From: an uncultured Selenomonadales bacterium
GTDB taxonomy: Bacteria; Bacillota; Negativicutes; Selenomonadales; Selenomonadaceae
Direction: 5' to 3'
Length of the DNA: 21,780 nt
Assembly: GCA_937915725.1 (NCBI GenBank)
Contig: CALGGV010000302.1
Location: 1-21,780 of the forward strand
This document shows positions 7,523-14,698 of this stretch, piece by piece (the first letter of the stretch is position 1; each line of letters opens with the position of its first letter). Below the pieces are notes generated by a model. The model saw nothing but the letters and a program-made list of their open reading frames with translations. It ran no database searches and was not told the origin of the DNA. Position numbers and translations under genes: made by a program.

Positions 7523-8596
7523 TTAGTCCATAAAAAATCTTTGAACAGCGTTTGAAATTGCACCGGCAAGAATATTTTGGTAATGATCGTCAGCAAGCAT
7601 TTCTTCTTCATCCGGATTAGTGATAAATCCAATTTCGATTAAAGATGCGGGACAATTTGCGCGTTTAATGACGTAAAAATTAGCCGCCTTGACGCCACGA
7701 TTAAAAAGTTTTCCATATTTTGCAAGTTCTTCATTCAAAATGGTTGCAAGGCGTTGCCCGCCGGAGTTTGCGCCGTGATAATAAGTTTCCATACCGTGAG
7801 AATTTGGATTTGTAAAGGCGTTGCAGTGAATGCTAATGAAAATATCTGCTTGCGGCGGAGCTTTATCGACGCGGGCTTGAAGTTCAACGGAATTTGAGGC
7901 ATTCGGCGAGGCAACGTCAATATCAGTGCGGCGCGTCATAACTACTTTCATACCTTGCGCTTTTAAAATTTTTTCGGTTTTAAGTGCCACTGCAAGCGCA
8001 ACATCTTTTTCCTTGACGCCGTGTGGACCAACTGCGCCTGTATCGGAGCCGCCGTGTCCGGGATCAATTACAATTACTTTATCTGTAGGTTTAAAATTTT
8101 CTTCTTCGTGAACCGGATTTTTACTGCGGCTGTTTTTACTTTGAATTTCGCTTTTCAAAATATCAATTACCACTCGCGCAGATTTATTTTCGGAGCGGTT
8201 AGCCGGTTGTACAGAAATTTTGTAAGCATCTTCATTGAGTGCGCCGGCAAATGAAATGCGAATTTTTGTCATATTAGCTTTTATTTCTTTGACTGTAACT
8301 TTTTCTACTAATTTTTCAGTTTCAATTTTTGTACCGGAAATTCTGCTGATTCTGCCGGGCGTGGTATTTTGCATAGAAATTGAAAGGAGACTTCCCATTT
8401 TTTGTGCAGAAACTTCCTCAGATTTTAAATTGCCGTCAAAAGAAATTTCAACTCTCAAAATTTCATCGCTTATATTATACGCCTTAATATTTGTCAATTC
8501 AGCCTTAGGTTTTGCCGCCGCCGTACCGAAAATCGCCAAACTTAGAATCATTAATAAACTTAAACATTGAAAAAATTTTTTAGCCAATATCTTCAC
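7523..8596 (-). CDS. N-acetylmuramoyl-L-alanine amidase (AMIN + amidase_3)
   Basis: This enzyme cleaves the bond between MurNAc and the peptide stem of peptidoglycan, as AmiA/AmiC/CwlD-type amidases do in cell separation. After a signal peptide (residues 1-28, ending GTAAA), an AMIN wall-targeting domain covers about 32-150, and the zinc amidase domain runs from 172 to the end. Zinc ligands and catalytic residues are H181 (DPGHGGSDTGA), E196 (VKEKD), H257 (SIHCNAF) and E321 (LIEIGFI). The start is a GTG at 8594-8596 overlapping the upstream gene's TGA as GTGA, so translation is coupled. Length 357 residues. The stop codon abuts a 77-bp tandem repeat array. Confidence 0.95.
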   Translation of the reverse strand: MKILAKKFFQCLSLLMILSLAIFGTAAAKPKAELTNIKAYNISDEILRVEISFDGNLKSEEVSAQKMGSLLSISMQNTTPGRISRISGTKIETEKLVEKVTVKEIKANMTKIRISFAGALNEDAYKISVQPANRSENKSARVVIDILKSEIQSKNSRSKNPVHEEENFKPTDKVIVIDPGHGGSDTGAVGPHGVKEKDVALAVALKTEKILKAQGMKVVMTRRTDIDVASPNASNSVELQARVDKAPPQADIFISIHCNAFTNPNSHGMETYYHGANSGGQRLATILNEELAKYGKLFNRGVKAANFYVIKRANCPASLIEIGFITNPDEEEMLADDHYQNILAGAISNAVQRFFMD

Positions 8597-9024
8597 TCCA
8601 ATTCTTTTAGCAGTTGCCTAGCCTCGTCAAGGGCGGCGTTTGTTTTATCTTCATCACGACAAATTTTGATAATCAATTCATCGCCCGCGTTGACATTTTC
8701 CGGTAAAAAATTTGAAGGTAAAATTAATTCGCCGTCTTCAGTCATTAAAATTGCGTCGCCGTCATCAATTTGTTTCAGATTTACGATTATTTTTGAATCT
8801 TCAGCGTCAATTTCAGTTTCGGCGGGGAAAATTTTTATCGTCAAATAATCGCCTTCGTCTGCGTCTTTCGGTAAAAATTTTGAAGGTAAATGAAATTCGC
8901 CGGAATATTCTTCTTCGCCTTCGTCAATCAGCAAAACTGCCTCCGCCGTGTCGTTTTCAAGTTCTTCGATTCTGTCAAGGTACACGCTTATTTCTTTAAA
9001 GATTTTTTCTTTTCCGCTATCCAT
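8593..9024 (-). CDS. Tandem DUF3006 protein
   Basis: A 143-residue acidic cytoplasmic protein made of two similar repeats. Compare AVLLIDEGEEEYSGEFHLP...SKFLPKDADEGDYLTIKI with AILMTEDGELILPSNFLPEN then NVNAGDELIIKI. This beta-rich unit is DUF3006, which is often encoded next to ComEC-like metallo-hydrolases, as here; its function is unknown. Two units in one protein suggest an internal duplication, since many members have one. The ATG at 9022-9024 is chosen although its GGAGG is 13 bases away; an in-frame TTG at 9036 would be only a base or two from that site. The gene starts inside the 3' end of the upstream gene and ends in a GTGA overlap with the amidase, so the three genes form one coupled operon. 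Confidence 0.8.
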   Translation of the reverse strand: MDSGKEKIFKEISVYLDRIEELENDTAEAVLLIDEGEEEYSGEFHLPSKFLPKDADEGDYLTIKIFPAETEIDAEDSKIIVNLKQIDDGDAILMTEDGELILPSNFLPENVNAGDELIIKICRDEDKTNAALDEARQLLKELE

Positions 9025-10061
9025 TGTTCTACCCAATCCTCCTCAATTTCCGGTGTTACTGAAAAATCTTTGCCGTTACTTACGATTGTAACCGTGCCGT
9101 TTTTCCACGTCCAAAAAATATTTTTTGCAGGAATACCGTTAGCCAAATAAGTTTCCAGCGGTTCAAGGTGCGGGTGCCCGTAAGTATTGCCGCCGCGTTT
9201 ATCTGTAGGTTCGCCGGCTGAAATTAAAACATATTCCGGATTAATAAGGCGCAGAAAATCTACGCTTGAGGCGTTCGCAGAATCTAACGCAGTTTTGCTG
9301 CCGTGATGTCCGGATTTTAAAATTTGGCTCTTGAAAACTTTCAGATTATCTTTGTTAAGTGACAAAAGTGCAATTTCTTCATTAATTTCAGCGTCGCCGG
9401 TAAACATCATTGAAAATTTTTTGTAAACAAGCCGCCCCAAAACAGATTCATTGTTGGGGTCGGTTTTTTGCGCGCCGGAATTTACCGCGTCAACCAAATC
9501 TTTTGTTGGGTATAAAACATTAAATTTTACGCCGTCTCCAAAATCTAAAACGTCGCCCGCCTTCAATGAAACGTGATTAATATTTTGGTTTTTCAATTCC
9601 TTCATATAATTCAGATAAAGTTTACCGGTTGCAGCAATTCCGTTATCGCAAACTTCCTTGACAGTATATTTTTTATCCTTGAGAATTTTTTCAATTCCGC
9701 CGATATGATCTGCGTGCGGATGTGTCAAAATTATTTTGTCAAAAGTTGTAACGCCCGCCTTGTCAAGTTCATTAACTAATTTTGTGCGCTCGTCCATATC
9801 TGAAGTATCAATCAAAATATTTTGCGTCTTAGTTTGAATCAGAAAGGCGTCGCCCTGCCCAACATTCAGCATTGTAATTTTTAAATTGCCTTTAACTTCT
9901 TTTGGTTTTTCAGTGTCATTTGAAGTGGTATTTTCAGTAACTGTTGGATTTTCGGCAGGTGTAGAATTATTTTCTGAATTTGAAGAATTGCCGCCCCCTC
10001 CGCCACAACCTGTCATTGTAAACATTAATATTGTTAATATCGCCATTAAAATTTTTCTCAA
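8988..10061 (-). CDS. ComEC/Rec2-like metallo-beta-lactamase-fold lipoprotein
   Basis: A 357-residue lipoprotein with a lipobox ending FTMTGC (Cys19), a Gly run and a Ser/Asn/Thr-rich linker, then a metallo-beta-lactamase domain of the ComEC C-terminal type. The metal site is visible as HPHADHIGG (about residues 114-122), FTGDAE and SGHHGSK. Such stand-alone ComEC-like domains are predicted nucleases or phosphodiesterases outside the membrane; substrate unknown. It lacks the ComEC channel, so it is not a DNA uptake protein itself. The start is placed at the TTG at 10059-10061, 7-8 bases after AAAGGAGC; the longer frame to 10079 would begin before that site. First gene of the operon with the DUF3006 and amidase genes. 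Confidence 0.85.
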   Translation of the reverse strand: MRKILMAILTILMFTMTGCGGGGGNSSNSENNSTPAENPTVTENTTSNDTEKPKEVKGNLKITMLNVGQGDAFLIQTKTQNILIDTSDMDERTKLVNELDKAGVTTFDKIILTHPHADHIGGIEKILKDKKYTVKEVCDNGIAATGKLYLNYMKELKNQNINHVSLKAGDVLDFGDGVKFNVLYPTKDLVDAVNSGAQKTDPNNESVLGRLVYKKFSMMFTGDAEINEEIALLSLNKDNLKVFKSQILKSGHHGSKTALDSANASSVDFLRLINPEYVLISAGEPTDKRGGNTYGHPHLEPLETYLANGIPAKNIFWTWKNGTVTIVSNGKDFSVTPEIEEDWVEQWIAEKKKSLKK

Positions 10062-10100
10062 GTATTTTGCTCCTTTCAAATTTTTTATTTATTTTATTTA

Positions 10101-10267
10101 CAGGTCGGCATTTCTTTCTTTAGAAGAAAGAAACGCCTAGCAAAGAAAGAATCGACGCCCGCCTGTGTTTTTCGCGTTTAAGTTTTCAGAAATTTAAAGT
10201 ATATGCCGCGTTTTCTCACGTTACCGCAATTTAAAGTCACAAGCAAAAACGAAGTGCGGCGGGCGTC
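10101..10267 (-). repeat. Dispersed intergenic repeat, copy A
   Basis: In minus orientation this matches copy B (about 14070-14242) along its length with many shared blocks, including CGCCCGCCGCACT, CGTTTTTGCTTG, AACGTGAGAAAACGCGG and ACGCGAAAAAC. Its core (10154-10267, 114 bp) has perfect 10-bp inverted ends, GACGCCCGCC and GGCGGGCGTC. Next to the core, 10107-10137 folds into a 14-bp hairpin with one mismatch (GGCATTTCTTTCTT, loop TAG). No open frame. It fills most of the gap between the HAD gene and the metallo-hydrolase operon. Confidence 0.85.
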
Positions 10268-10270
10268 CAC

Positions 10271-10301
10271 CTAAAACCTAATCCCTAATCCCTAGCCCCT
10301 A
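10271..10301 (-). repeat. Five-unit TAGGNNN heptamer array at the HAD gene stop
   Basis: On the coding strand TAG begins at 10301, 10294, 10287, 10280 and 10273, a strict 7-base period with units TAGGGGC and TAGGGAT. The third TAG is the stop codon of the HAD gene, so the last residues of that protein (LGARD) are encoded by the array. Confidence 0.9.
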
Positions 10302-11097
10302 AAATATAATTTTCAATTCCAACTGCCACGCCGTCTTCATGAACGCTCGGTACAACGTATTTTCCAAATTTTTTTAATTCGTCTCCAGCAGTTCCCATAA
10401 CAAGCCCCGTTCCAACAGTTTTAATCATTTCAATATCATTGCGTCCGTCGCCAAATGCATACGAATTTTCAACCGGAATTTTAAGATATTCCAACATTTT
10501 CAAAATCCCCGTCGCCTTTGAAACTTTATCTGAATAAATTTCCGTGCTTTTATAGTGGAAAGGATCTGCCCAACCTGTAAAGCCCGGCGTTTCCAGCATT
10601 TTTTTATAAACAACGTCAAGATTTTCAGCATCCGTGCGCTCGGTTACACATTCAATTTTTGAAACTAAAATTTTGTCAAAATCAAAATCACGAATAAATT
10701 TTGTGTAGTCAACGCCAATTTTTGTACAGAAATTTTCAGCCGCCGTAAAATTGCGCGGCAAATAATTATTCGGATAACTTTCAAGAATATAATTAATATT
10801 TTCAGATTCAGCAATCGCGCAGATTTTTTTTACGCCCTCTATATCCAATTTACTTTCAAAAATAACTTTGCCGCCAACTAAAACTAACGCGCCGTTGCTT
10901 GTCACAAAACCATCAAAGCCGAAATTTAAAAGTTCGCCGTAAATAAAAGCCGCCGGTCTGCCCGTCGCAATGAAAATTTTATCGCCCGCCGCCTGCAACT
11001 TTCTCATTGCACTTTCAACACGCGGCGTGATTTTTGCTATTCCGTGCTCCTTGTCTAAAATCGTTCCGTCTATGTCAAAAAAAACCGCCCTATTCAT
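10285..11097 (-). CDS. Cof-type HAD-IIB family hydrolase
   Basis: A 270-residue cytoplasmic sugar-phosphate or nucleotide-phosphate phosphatase of the Cof subfamily. Motif I is FFDIDGTILD with nucleophile D8 and acid/base D10. Motif II is IATGRP, the motif III Lys lies in SDKVSKATGI, and motif IV is GDGRNDIEMI. The type IIB cap lies between motifs II and III. Substrate cannot be read from sequence. The ATG at 11095-11097 overlaps the stop of the small membrane protein gene by 8 bases, so the two are probably translated together. The C-terminal LGARD and the TAG stop fall inside a heptamer repeat array, so the natural C-terminus may have been altered by the repeat. Confidence 0.93.
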   Translation of the reverse strand: MNRAVFFDIDGTILDKEHGIAKITPRVESAMRKLQAAGDKIFIATGRPAAFIYGELLNFGFDGFVTSNGALVLVGGKVIFESKLDIEGVKKICAIAESENINYILESYPNNYLPRNFTAAENFCTKIGVDYTKFIRDFDFDKILVSKIECVTERTDAENLDVVYKKMLETPGFTGWADPFHYKSTEIYSDKVSKATGILKMLEYLKIPVENSYAFGDGRNDIEMIKTVGTGLVMGTAGDELKKFGKYVVPSVHEDGVAVGIENYILGARD

Positions 11098-11290
11098 TTT
11101 TTTCCTCGCTATTCTTGTAAATGATAAAAATTCTAACGCACAGCATTATAACCCATAAGCCAAAACCTGCAATATAAATTTTGTCCGAAGTACTCAAATT
11201 TTCATAGTCTAAATTCAAAAACATAAAAGCCGCCACGCCCAAAATCAGCGCGTCCAAAATTCCTATGGATTTTTTTAAAACCTCAAGCAT
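11090..11290 (-). CDS. Small two-helix membrane protein of unknown function
   Basis: A 66-residue protein with two hydrophobic segments (about residues 8-27 and 38-58) separated by a polar YENLSTSDK loop and ending in a charged KNSEEKNE tail. I do not recognise the family. The ATG at 11288-11290 lies 8 bases after GGAGG; an ATG two codons earlier is too close to that site. It overlaps the HAD gene start by 8 bases, and shares a divergent upstream region with the first DUF445 gene. Confidence 0.7.
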   Translation of the reverse strand: MLEVLKKSIGILDALILGVAAFMFLNLDYENLSTSDKIYIAGFGLWVIMLCVRIFIIYKNSEEKNE

Positions 11291-11351
11291 AATCATCACC
11301 TCCACTAAAATCCAATTAATCATTTTATTTTCATATATCATATAAAAAATT

Positions 11352-11380
11352 TTTAAAAACTGCAATAAATCTGATATAAT
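11352..11380 (+). promoter_or_regulatory. Promoter of the DUF445 gene pair
   Basis: TTTAAA (11352-11357), 17-base spacer and TATAAT (11375-11380), with an extended -10 (TGATATAAT). The start would be near 11387, about 24 bases before the TTG start codon. Confidence 0.65.
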
Positions 11381-11410
11381 TTGTAAAATTTTTTTTTGGA
11401 GGTAAAAAAT

Positions 11411-12664
11411 TTGCAAAATAAAACTAAGGCGACCTTAACTTTGACAGCGTGTGCAAGTTTAGCGGCGGGAACTTTGCCGCTTGCTAACAGCGGATTTTTA
11501 TTTGGCTTGCTGAATCATGGATTTATAGCGGCAACAATCGGCGGGCTTGCTGACTGGTTTGCAGTTACCGCGCTTTTTCATAAGCCGTTGGGAATTTCTT
11601 ACCGCACTGAAATTTTAAAACGCAACCGCAAAAGAATTTCTGATGCCGTAATTGAATTTGTCGGCGAAGATTTATTAAACACCAAAAATATTATGGAAAC
11701 ATTAAAGGACGAAAACGCCGCTAAACTTTTGATAGAATTTCTGGAAAGTTACAACGGCAGAAAAAAAGTTAAAGAACTCGTCAATGAAATTTTGGGCGAA
11801 ACTTTTTTAAAGATTGACACTAAAAAACTTTCAAAGGAAGTTGCTCCGTTAATTGAAAGTGAAATTAAAAATTTTGACGTGAAAAAAATAATCGCCGCCG
11901 CCGTTCAAGTTGTCACGAAAGAAAAAACCAGCCGCCAAATTTTAATTATGCTCCTTGAAACTGCGCGAAAAATTATAAAATCTGAACATATGCAGGAAGA
12001 AATTTTTCAAAAGATAAAAGAATTGCGCGTTGCTTATGAAGGCGATTCAATGGGGCGCGCAATGGTACTTTCTTCAATGAATCTTACTGACGAAAAAATT
12101 TTGTCGATTCTAAATGAAAACGTCGAAGAAAAAATTTCAACTACGATTGACGCCCTTAAAGCTGACACAATTACCGGCAAGGAAAAAGATAAAATTGCTC
12201 AAGACTTGATAAAATTTTTTTCAAACGCCATAAATTCTGCAACTTCAAATATCGACACAGAAAAATTTCAAGCCGAATTTGAAAATATTTTTAGCGCAAA
12301 AGTTGACATTGCCGAATATATTCAAAATTTCCTCGCACAGGGCAATTCAATTTGGCAAACTGAACTTGATAAAATCATTGATAAAAAAATTGACGAATTT
12401 ATTTCTGATAAAAGTTTGCAGAAAAAATTTGATACGCTCGTTAAAAATATGATTGAAAATTTATTGGAAGAATACCACGAACAAATACCGGCTACTATTC
12501 GTGAAAAGCTTGAAAAATTTGACGACGATAAATTAACTGAATTTGTAGAAAGCCGCGTTTCTGATGATTTACAGATGATTAGAATTAACGGCTCTGTTTG
12601 CGGCGCGTTGGCGGGAATGTTTTTGTACATTGTTTCGCAGATTATCGCGCAGATTGTCGGTTAA
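11411..12664 (+). CDS. DUF445 membrane protein, first paralogue
   Basis: A 417-residue member of the DUF445 family (YjiN/YheB-like), whose role is not established. The N-terminus has membrane segments with the family motif GGLADWFAVTALFHKPLG. A long charged alpha-helical middle follows, and a C-terminal membrane segment after RINGSVCGALAGMF. The start is the TTG at 11411, 7 bases after GGAGGT; the frame upstream would start on that site. It is followed after 76 bases by a paralogue with the same layout. The TAA stop is 1 base before a heptamer repeat array. Confidence 0.88.
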   Translation: MQNKTKATLTLTACASLAAGTLPLANSGFLFGLLNHGFIAATIGGLADWFAVTALFHKPLGISYRTEILKRNRKRISDAVIEFVGEDLLNTKNIMETLKDENAAKLLIEFLESYNGRKKVKELVNEILGETFLKIDTKKLSKEVAPLIESEIKNFDVKKIIAAAVQVVTKEKTSRQILIMLLETARKIIKSEHMQEEIFQKIKELRVAYEGDSMGRAMVLSSMNLTDEKILSILNENVEEKISTTIDALKADTITGKEKDKIAQDLIKFFSNAINSATSNIDTEKFQAEFENIFSAKVDIAEYIQNFLAQGNSIWQTELDKIIDKKIDEFISDKSLQKKFDTLVKNMIENLLEEYHEQIPATIREKLEKFDDDKLTEFVESRVSDDLQMIRINGSVCGALAGMFLYIVSQIIAQIVG

Positions 12665-12697
12665 ATAGGGATTAGGGGCTAAGGACTAGGGATTAGC
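12665..12697 (+). repeat. Five-unit TAGGNNN heptamer array after the first DUF445 gene
   Basis: TAG or TAA begins at 12666, 12673, 12680 (TAA), 12687 and 12694, an exact 7-base period, with units TAGGGAT, TAGGGGC, TAAGGAC and TAGGGAT. It starts directly after the TAA stop at 12662-12664 and is in the sense orientation. Confidence 0.88.
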
Positions 12698-12740
12698 GAT
12701 TTTTATTTGACTTTGCAAATAATTTCTGGAGGCGCAGATT

Positions 12741-14039
12741 TTGGAAAGATGGAATAATGCAGATACAACGCTACTTTGTGCCGCGTTACTTTTTTTGGCG
12801 GCGGTCGGTTTTAAAATTTTGTACCCTGAATCAATTTTGAGTGAAGGATTTTTATTTGTAACAGAGGCAGCAATGGTCGGCGGAATTGCTGACTGGTTCG
12901 CAGTTACAGCACTTTTTAAAAAGCCGCTGGGATTTCCCTTCCATACGGCGATACTTCCAAACAGGCGAAAAGAATTTGTTGAGGCGTCACAAACAATGGT
13001 ACAGCAAGAATTTTTTTCGCGCAGGACTCTTTTCAAAAAAATTGACAATATCGACTTGTTGCCAATGCTGATAAATTATCTTGAACAGCCGGAAACAAAA
13101 CATTTTTTACTTAGCGAAATTTTAGCCGCGCTCCAAAAATATATTTCTTCGTCAGATACAGAATCACAAGCGAAATTTCTTGCAAACAAATTAAGGCGTG
13201 AACTTGAAAATATCCCCGTACAAAAAATAATTGACGACGGCGGCAACTGGATAAAATCTACCGGAAAAGATACTGAACTTTTTGTGGCGTTGATAAAAAG
13301 ATTGAAAGAAACTGCCGCCAAAGATGAAACACGCCAAAAACTTCAAGGCGTCTTAGAAAAATTTGCGGCAGAAAAAACACAATCAATGGGCGCGTTTTCG
13401 CTTTTAATGGCGGGATTAGCACAGGCTTTAAACTTTGTAAATTTTGAAGAGGCGGCAGAAATTATGCAAGTTCAACTTGTAAAACTTTTGGGCGAATTAG
13501 AAAAAGATTCTCCAATACAACGCCGCATTTTAGGCGAATGCAGATTAAAACTTTCTGCGCTAGCCGAAACTTCAGATTTTAAAAAGTTAATTGAACGTTT
13601 GCAAATAGATTTAATTGCAAATTTACCGCTTGCCGAAACTTTAGAAACTGCACTTTCAAAATTCAAGCAACAAATTTTAGCCGTTGAATTAAATGAATTT
13701 TCGCCCGTCGCTCAGGATTCAAAAACTTTGGGCGCAATTTTTACTGAAAATTTATTGGCGTTGTATGATGAATTTATTACAAATTTAAAATCCGAAAGTG
13801 CAATAAAAAAATCCGTTGAAAAATTTTTGGGCGAATTGACAGCGCGTGCCACGATTTATGCTCAACCGCTTGTCGGCAAAGTTGCAAAATCCGCGCTTAA
13901 CCAAATGACAGACGAACAATTAAACAGTTTGGTTTACGATAAAGCCGAAACAGATTTTGTTTGGATTAGAATGAACGGCTCTATTGTCGGTTCAATCATT
14001 GGTTTAATAATTTTTCTACTGATTAAAATAATTTCTTAG
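12741..14039 (+). CDS. DUF445 membrane protein, second paralogue
   Basis: A 432-residue paralogue of the preceding gene. It has an N-terminal membrane segment, the motif GGIADWFAVTALFKKPLG, a long helical soluble region and a C-terminal membrane anchor after RMNGSIVGSIIG. Middle regions of the two proteins differ strongly while both ends are conserved, suggesting an old duplication and perhaps a hetero-oligomer. The start is a TTG at 12741, 8 bases after TGGAGG. Repeat copy B starts right at its stop codon. Confidence 0.88.
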   Translation: MERWNNADTTLLCAALLFLAAVGFKILYPESILSEGFLFVTEAAMVGGIADWFAVTALFKKPLGFPFHTAILPNRRKEFVEASQTMVQQEFFSRRTLFKKIDNIDLLPMLINYLEQPETKHFLLSEILAALQKYISSSDTESQAKFLANKLRRELENIPVQKIIDDGGNWIKSTGKDTELFVALIKRLKETAAKDETRQKLQGVLEKFAAEKTQSMGAFSLLMAGLAQALNFVNFEEAAEIMQVQLVKLLGELEKDSPIQRRILGECRLKLSALAETSDFKKLIERLQIDLIANLPLAETLETALSKFKQQILAVELNEFSPVAQDSKTLGAIFTENLLALYDEFITNLKSESAIKKSVEKFLGELTARATIYAQPLVGKVAKSALNQMTDEQLNSLVYDKAETDFVWIRMNGSIVGSIIGLIIFLLIKIIS

Positions 14040-14242
14040 AGAACGTTTACAAAGAAAGAAGTTAGCGCGTTAGACGCCCGCCGCACTCCGTTTTTGCTTG
14101 GGACTTTAAGATTAGGAAACGTGAGAAAACGCGGCTGGAACTTTGAACTACTTTTTGTTTGACGCGAAAAACGCAGGCGGGCGAATGTTTTTCTTTGCTA
14201 GGCGTTTCTTTTTTTTAAAAAAAAGAAATGCCGACTTGTTAA
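14036..14242 (+). repeat. Dispersed intergenic repeat, copy B
   Basis: Inverted relative to copy A at 10.1 kb. It carries a left arm (GTTTACAAAGAAAGAAGTTA, 14045-14064) that copy A lacks and copy C has. The GC-rich core (GACGCCCGCCGCACT ... CAGGCGGGCG) follows, and a right-end hairpin, GGCGTTTCTTTTTTTT paired with AAAAAAAAGAAATGCC (14201-14232, one mismatch). It begins at the stop codon of the second DUF445 gene. Confidence 0.83.
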
Positions 14243-14304
14243 ATTTTAAAACTTTGTAAAAAATTTCTAGCAAATTTTAATTTTTCTCTCAAAAATAAAA
14301 ATTA

Positions 14305-14335
14305 AACGTCGTCAAAAAAATTGGCGGCGTTTTTT
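14305..14335 (+). terminator. Terminator after the DUF445 pair
   Basis: AACGTCGTC (14305-14313) pairs with GGCGGCGTT (14323-14331), 9 pairs including two G-U, followed by a T run. Confidence 0.8.
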
Positions 14336-14339
14336 AGTT

Positions 14340-14513
14340 TCTTGTTCTGACGCCATTTTCAATTTAAAAATAAAAAAGGCGTAAACTTTTTTTATTCTAC
14401 TTAATCTGAAATTTTCCTGTAAGTGAAAAAAAGTTTTTCAGTTACAATAAGATTTTACTAAAAAAATCTGAAAGTCAACTGAAAAAATTAATAAAAATTT
14501 AATAAAAAAATGC
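14340..14513. other. AT-rich region upstream of the porin promoter
   Basis: No gene is seen. It holds an inverted repeat at 14420-14444 (TAAGTGAAAAA, 3-base loop, TTTTTCAGTTA; one G-G mismatch) and two copies of AATCTGAAA (about 14404 and 14465). The inverted repeat is about 70 bases upstream of the -35 box, so it could be an operator or part of an upstream activating region; this is a guess. Confidence 0.3.
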
Positions 14514-14542
14514 TTGACAAGAAAAAACTTTTGTATTATACT
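14514..14542 (+). promoter_or_regulatory. Strong promoter of the SLH porin
   Basis: Perfect TTGACA (14514-14519), 17-base spacer and TATACT (14537-14542), preceded by A/T-rich DNA resembling an UP element. Transcription would start near 14549, giving a ~150-nt leader. Confidence 0.88.
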
Positions 14543-14590
14543 GCGCACAACTTGAAGGTAAGGCAAGGGAAGAAAGAGTTTAGAGGAAAC

Positions 14591-14650
14591 ATGGACACTC
14601 CAAGCAGAAATCTTCCTGGACTGAACCGGAAAGTTAAAGGTAAGTTTTAA
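14591..14650 (+). CDS. Possible 19-residue leader peptide in the porin 5' leader
   Basis: ATG at 14591 follows AGAGGAAAC and reads MDTPSRNLPGLNRKVKGKF before TAA at 14648. It is basic and Pro/Asn-rich, with no hydrophobic segment. It lies wholly inside the leader of the porin mRNA. It could be a regulatory upstream frame, or chance within a structured leader; only the ribosome-like site and position support it. Confidence 0.25.
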   Translation: MDTPSRNLPGLNRKVKGKF

Positions 14651-14698
14651 GGTTTTAATTAAATGTTTAACGGTTCAAATTTAAGGAGGATGTTCAAA

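Noticed and set aside
7249..7525. CRISPR-like array
   Set aside because: Units are directly contiguous 77-bp repeats with no variable spacers and no cas genes.
10101..10267. Insertion sequence
   Set aside because: No transposase frame, and the length and hairpins fit a non-coding element; it is reported as a repeat only.
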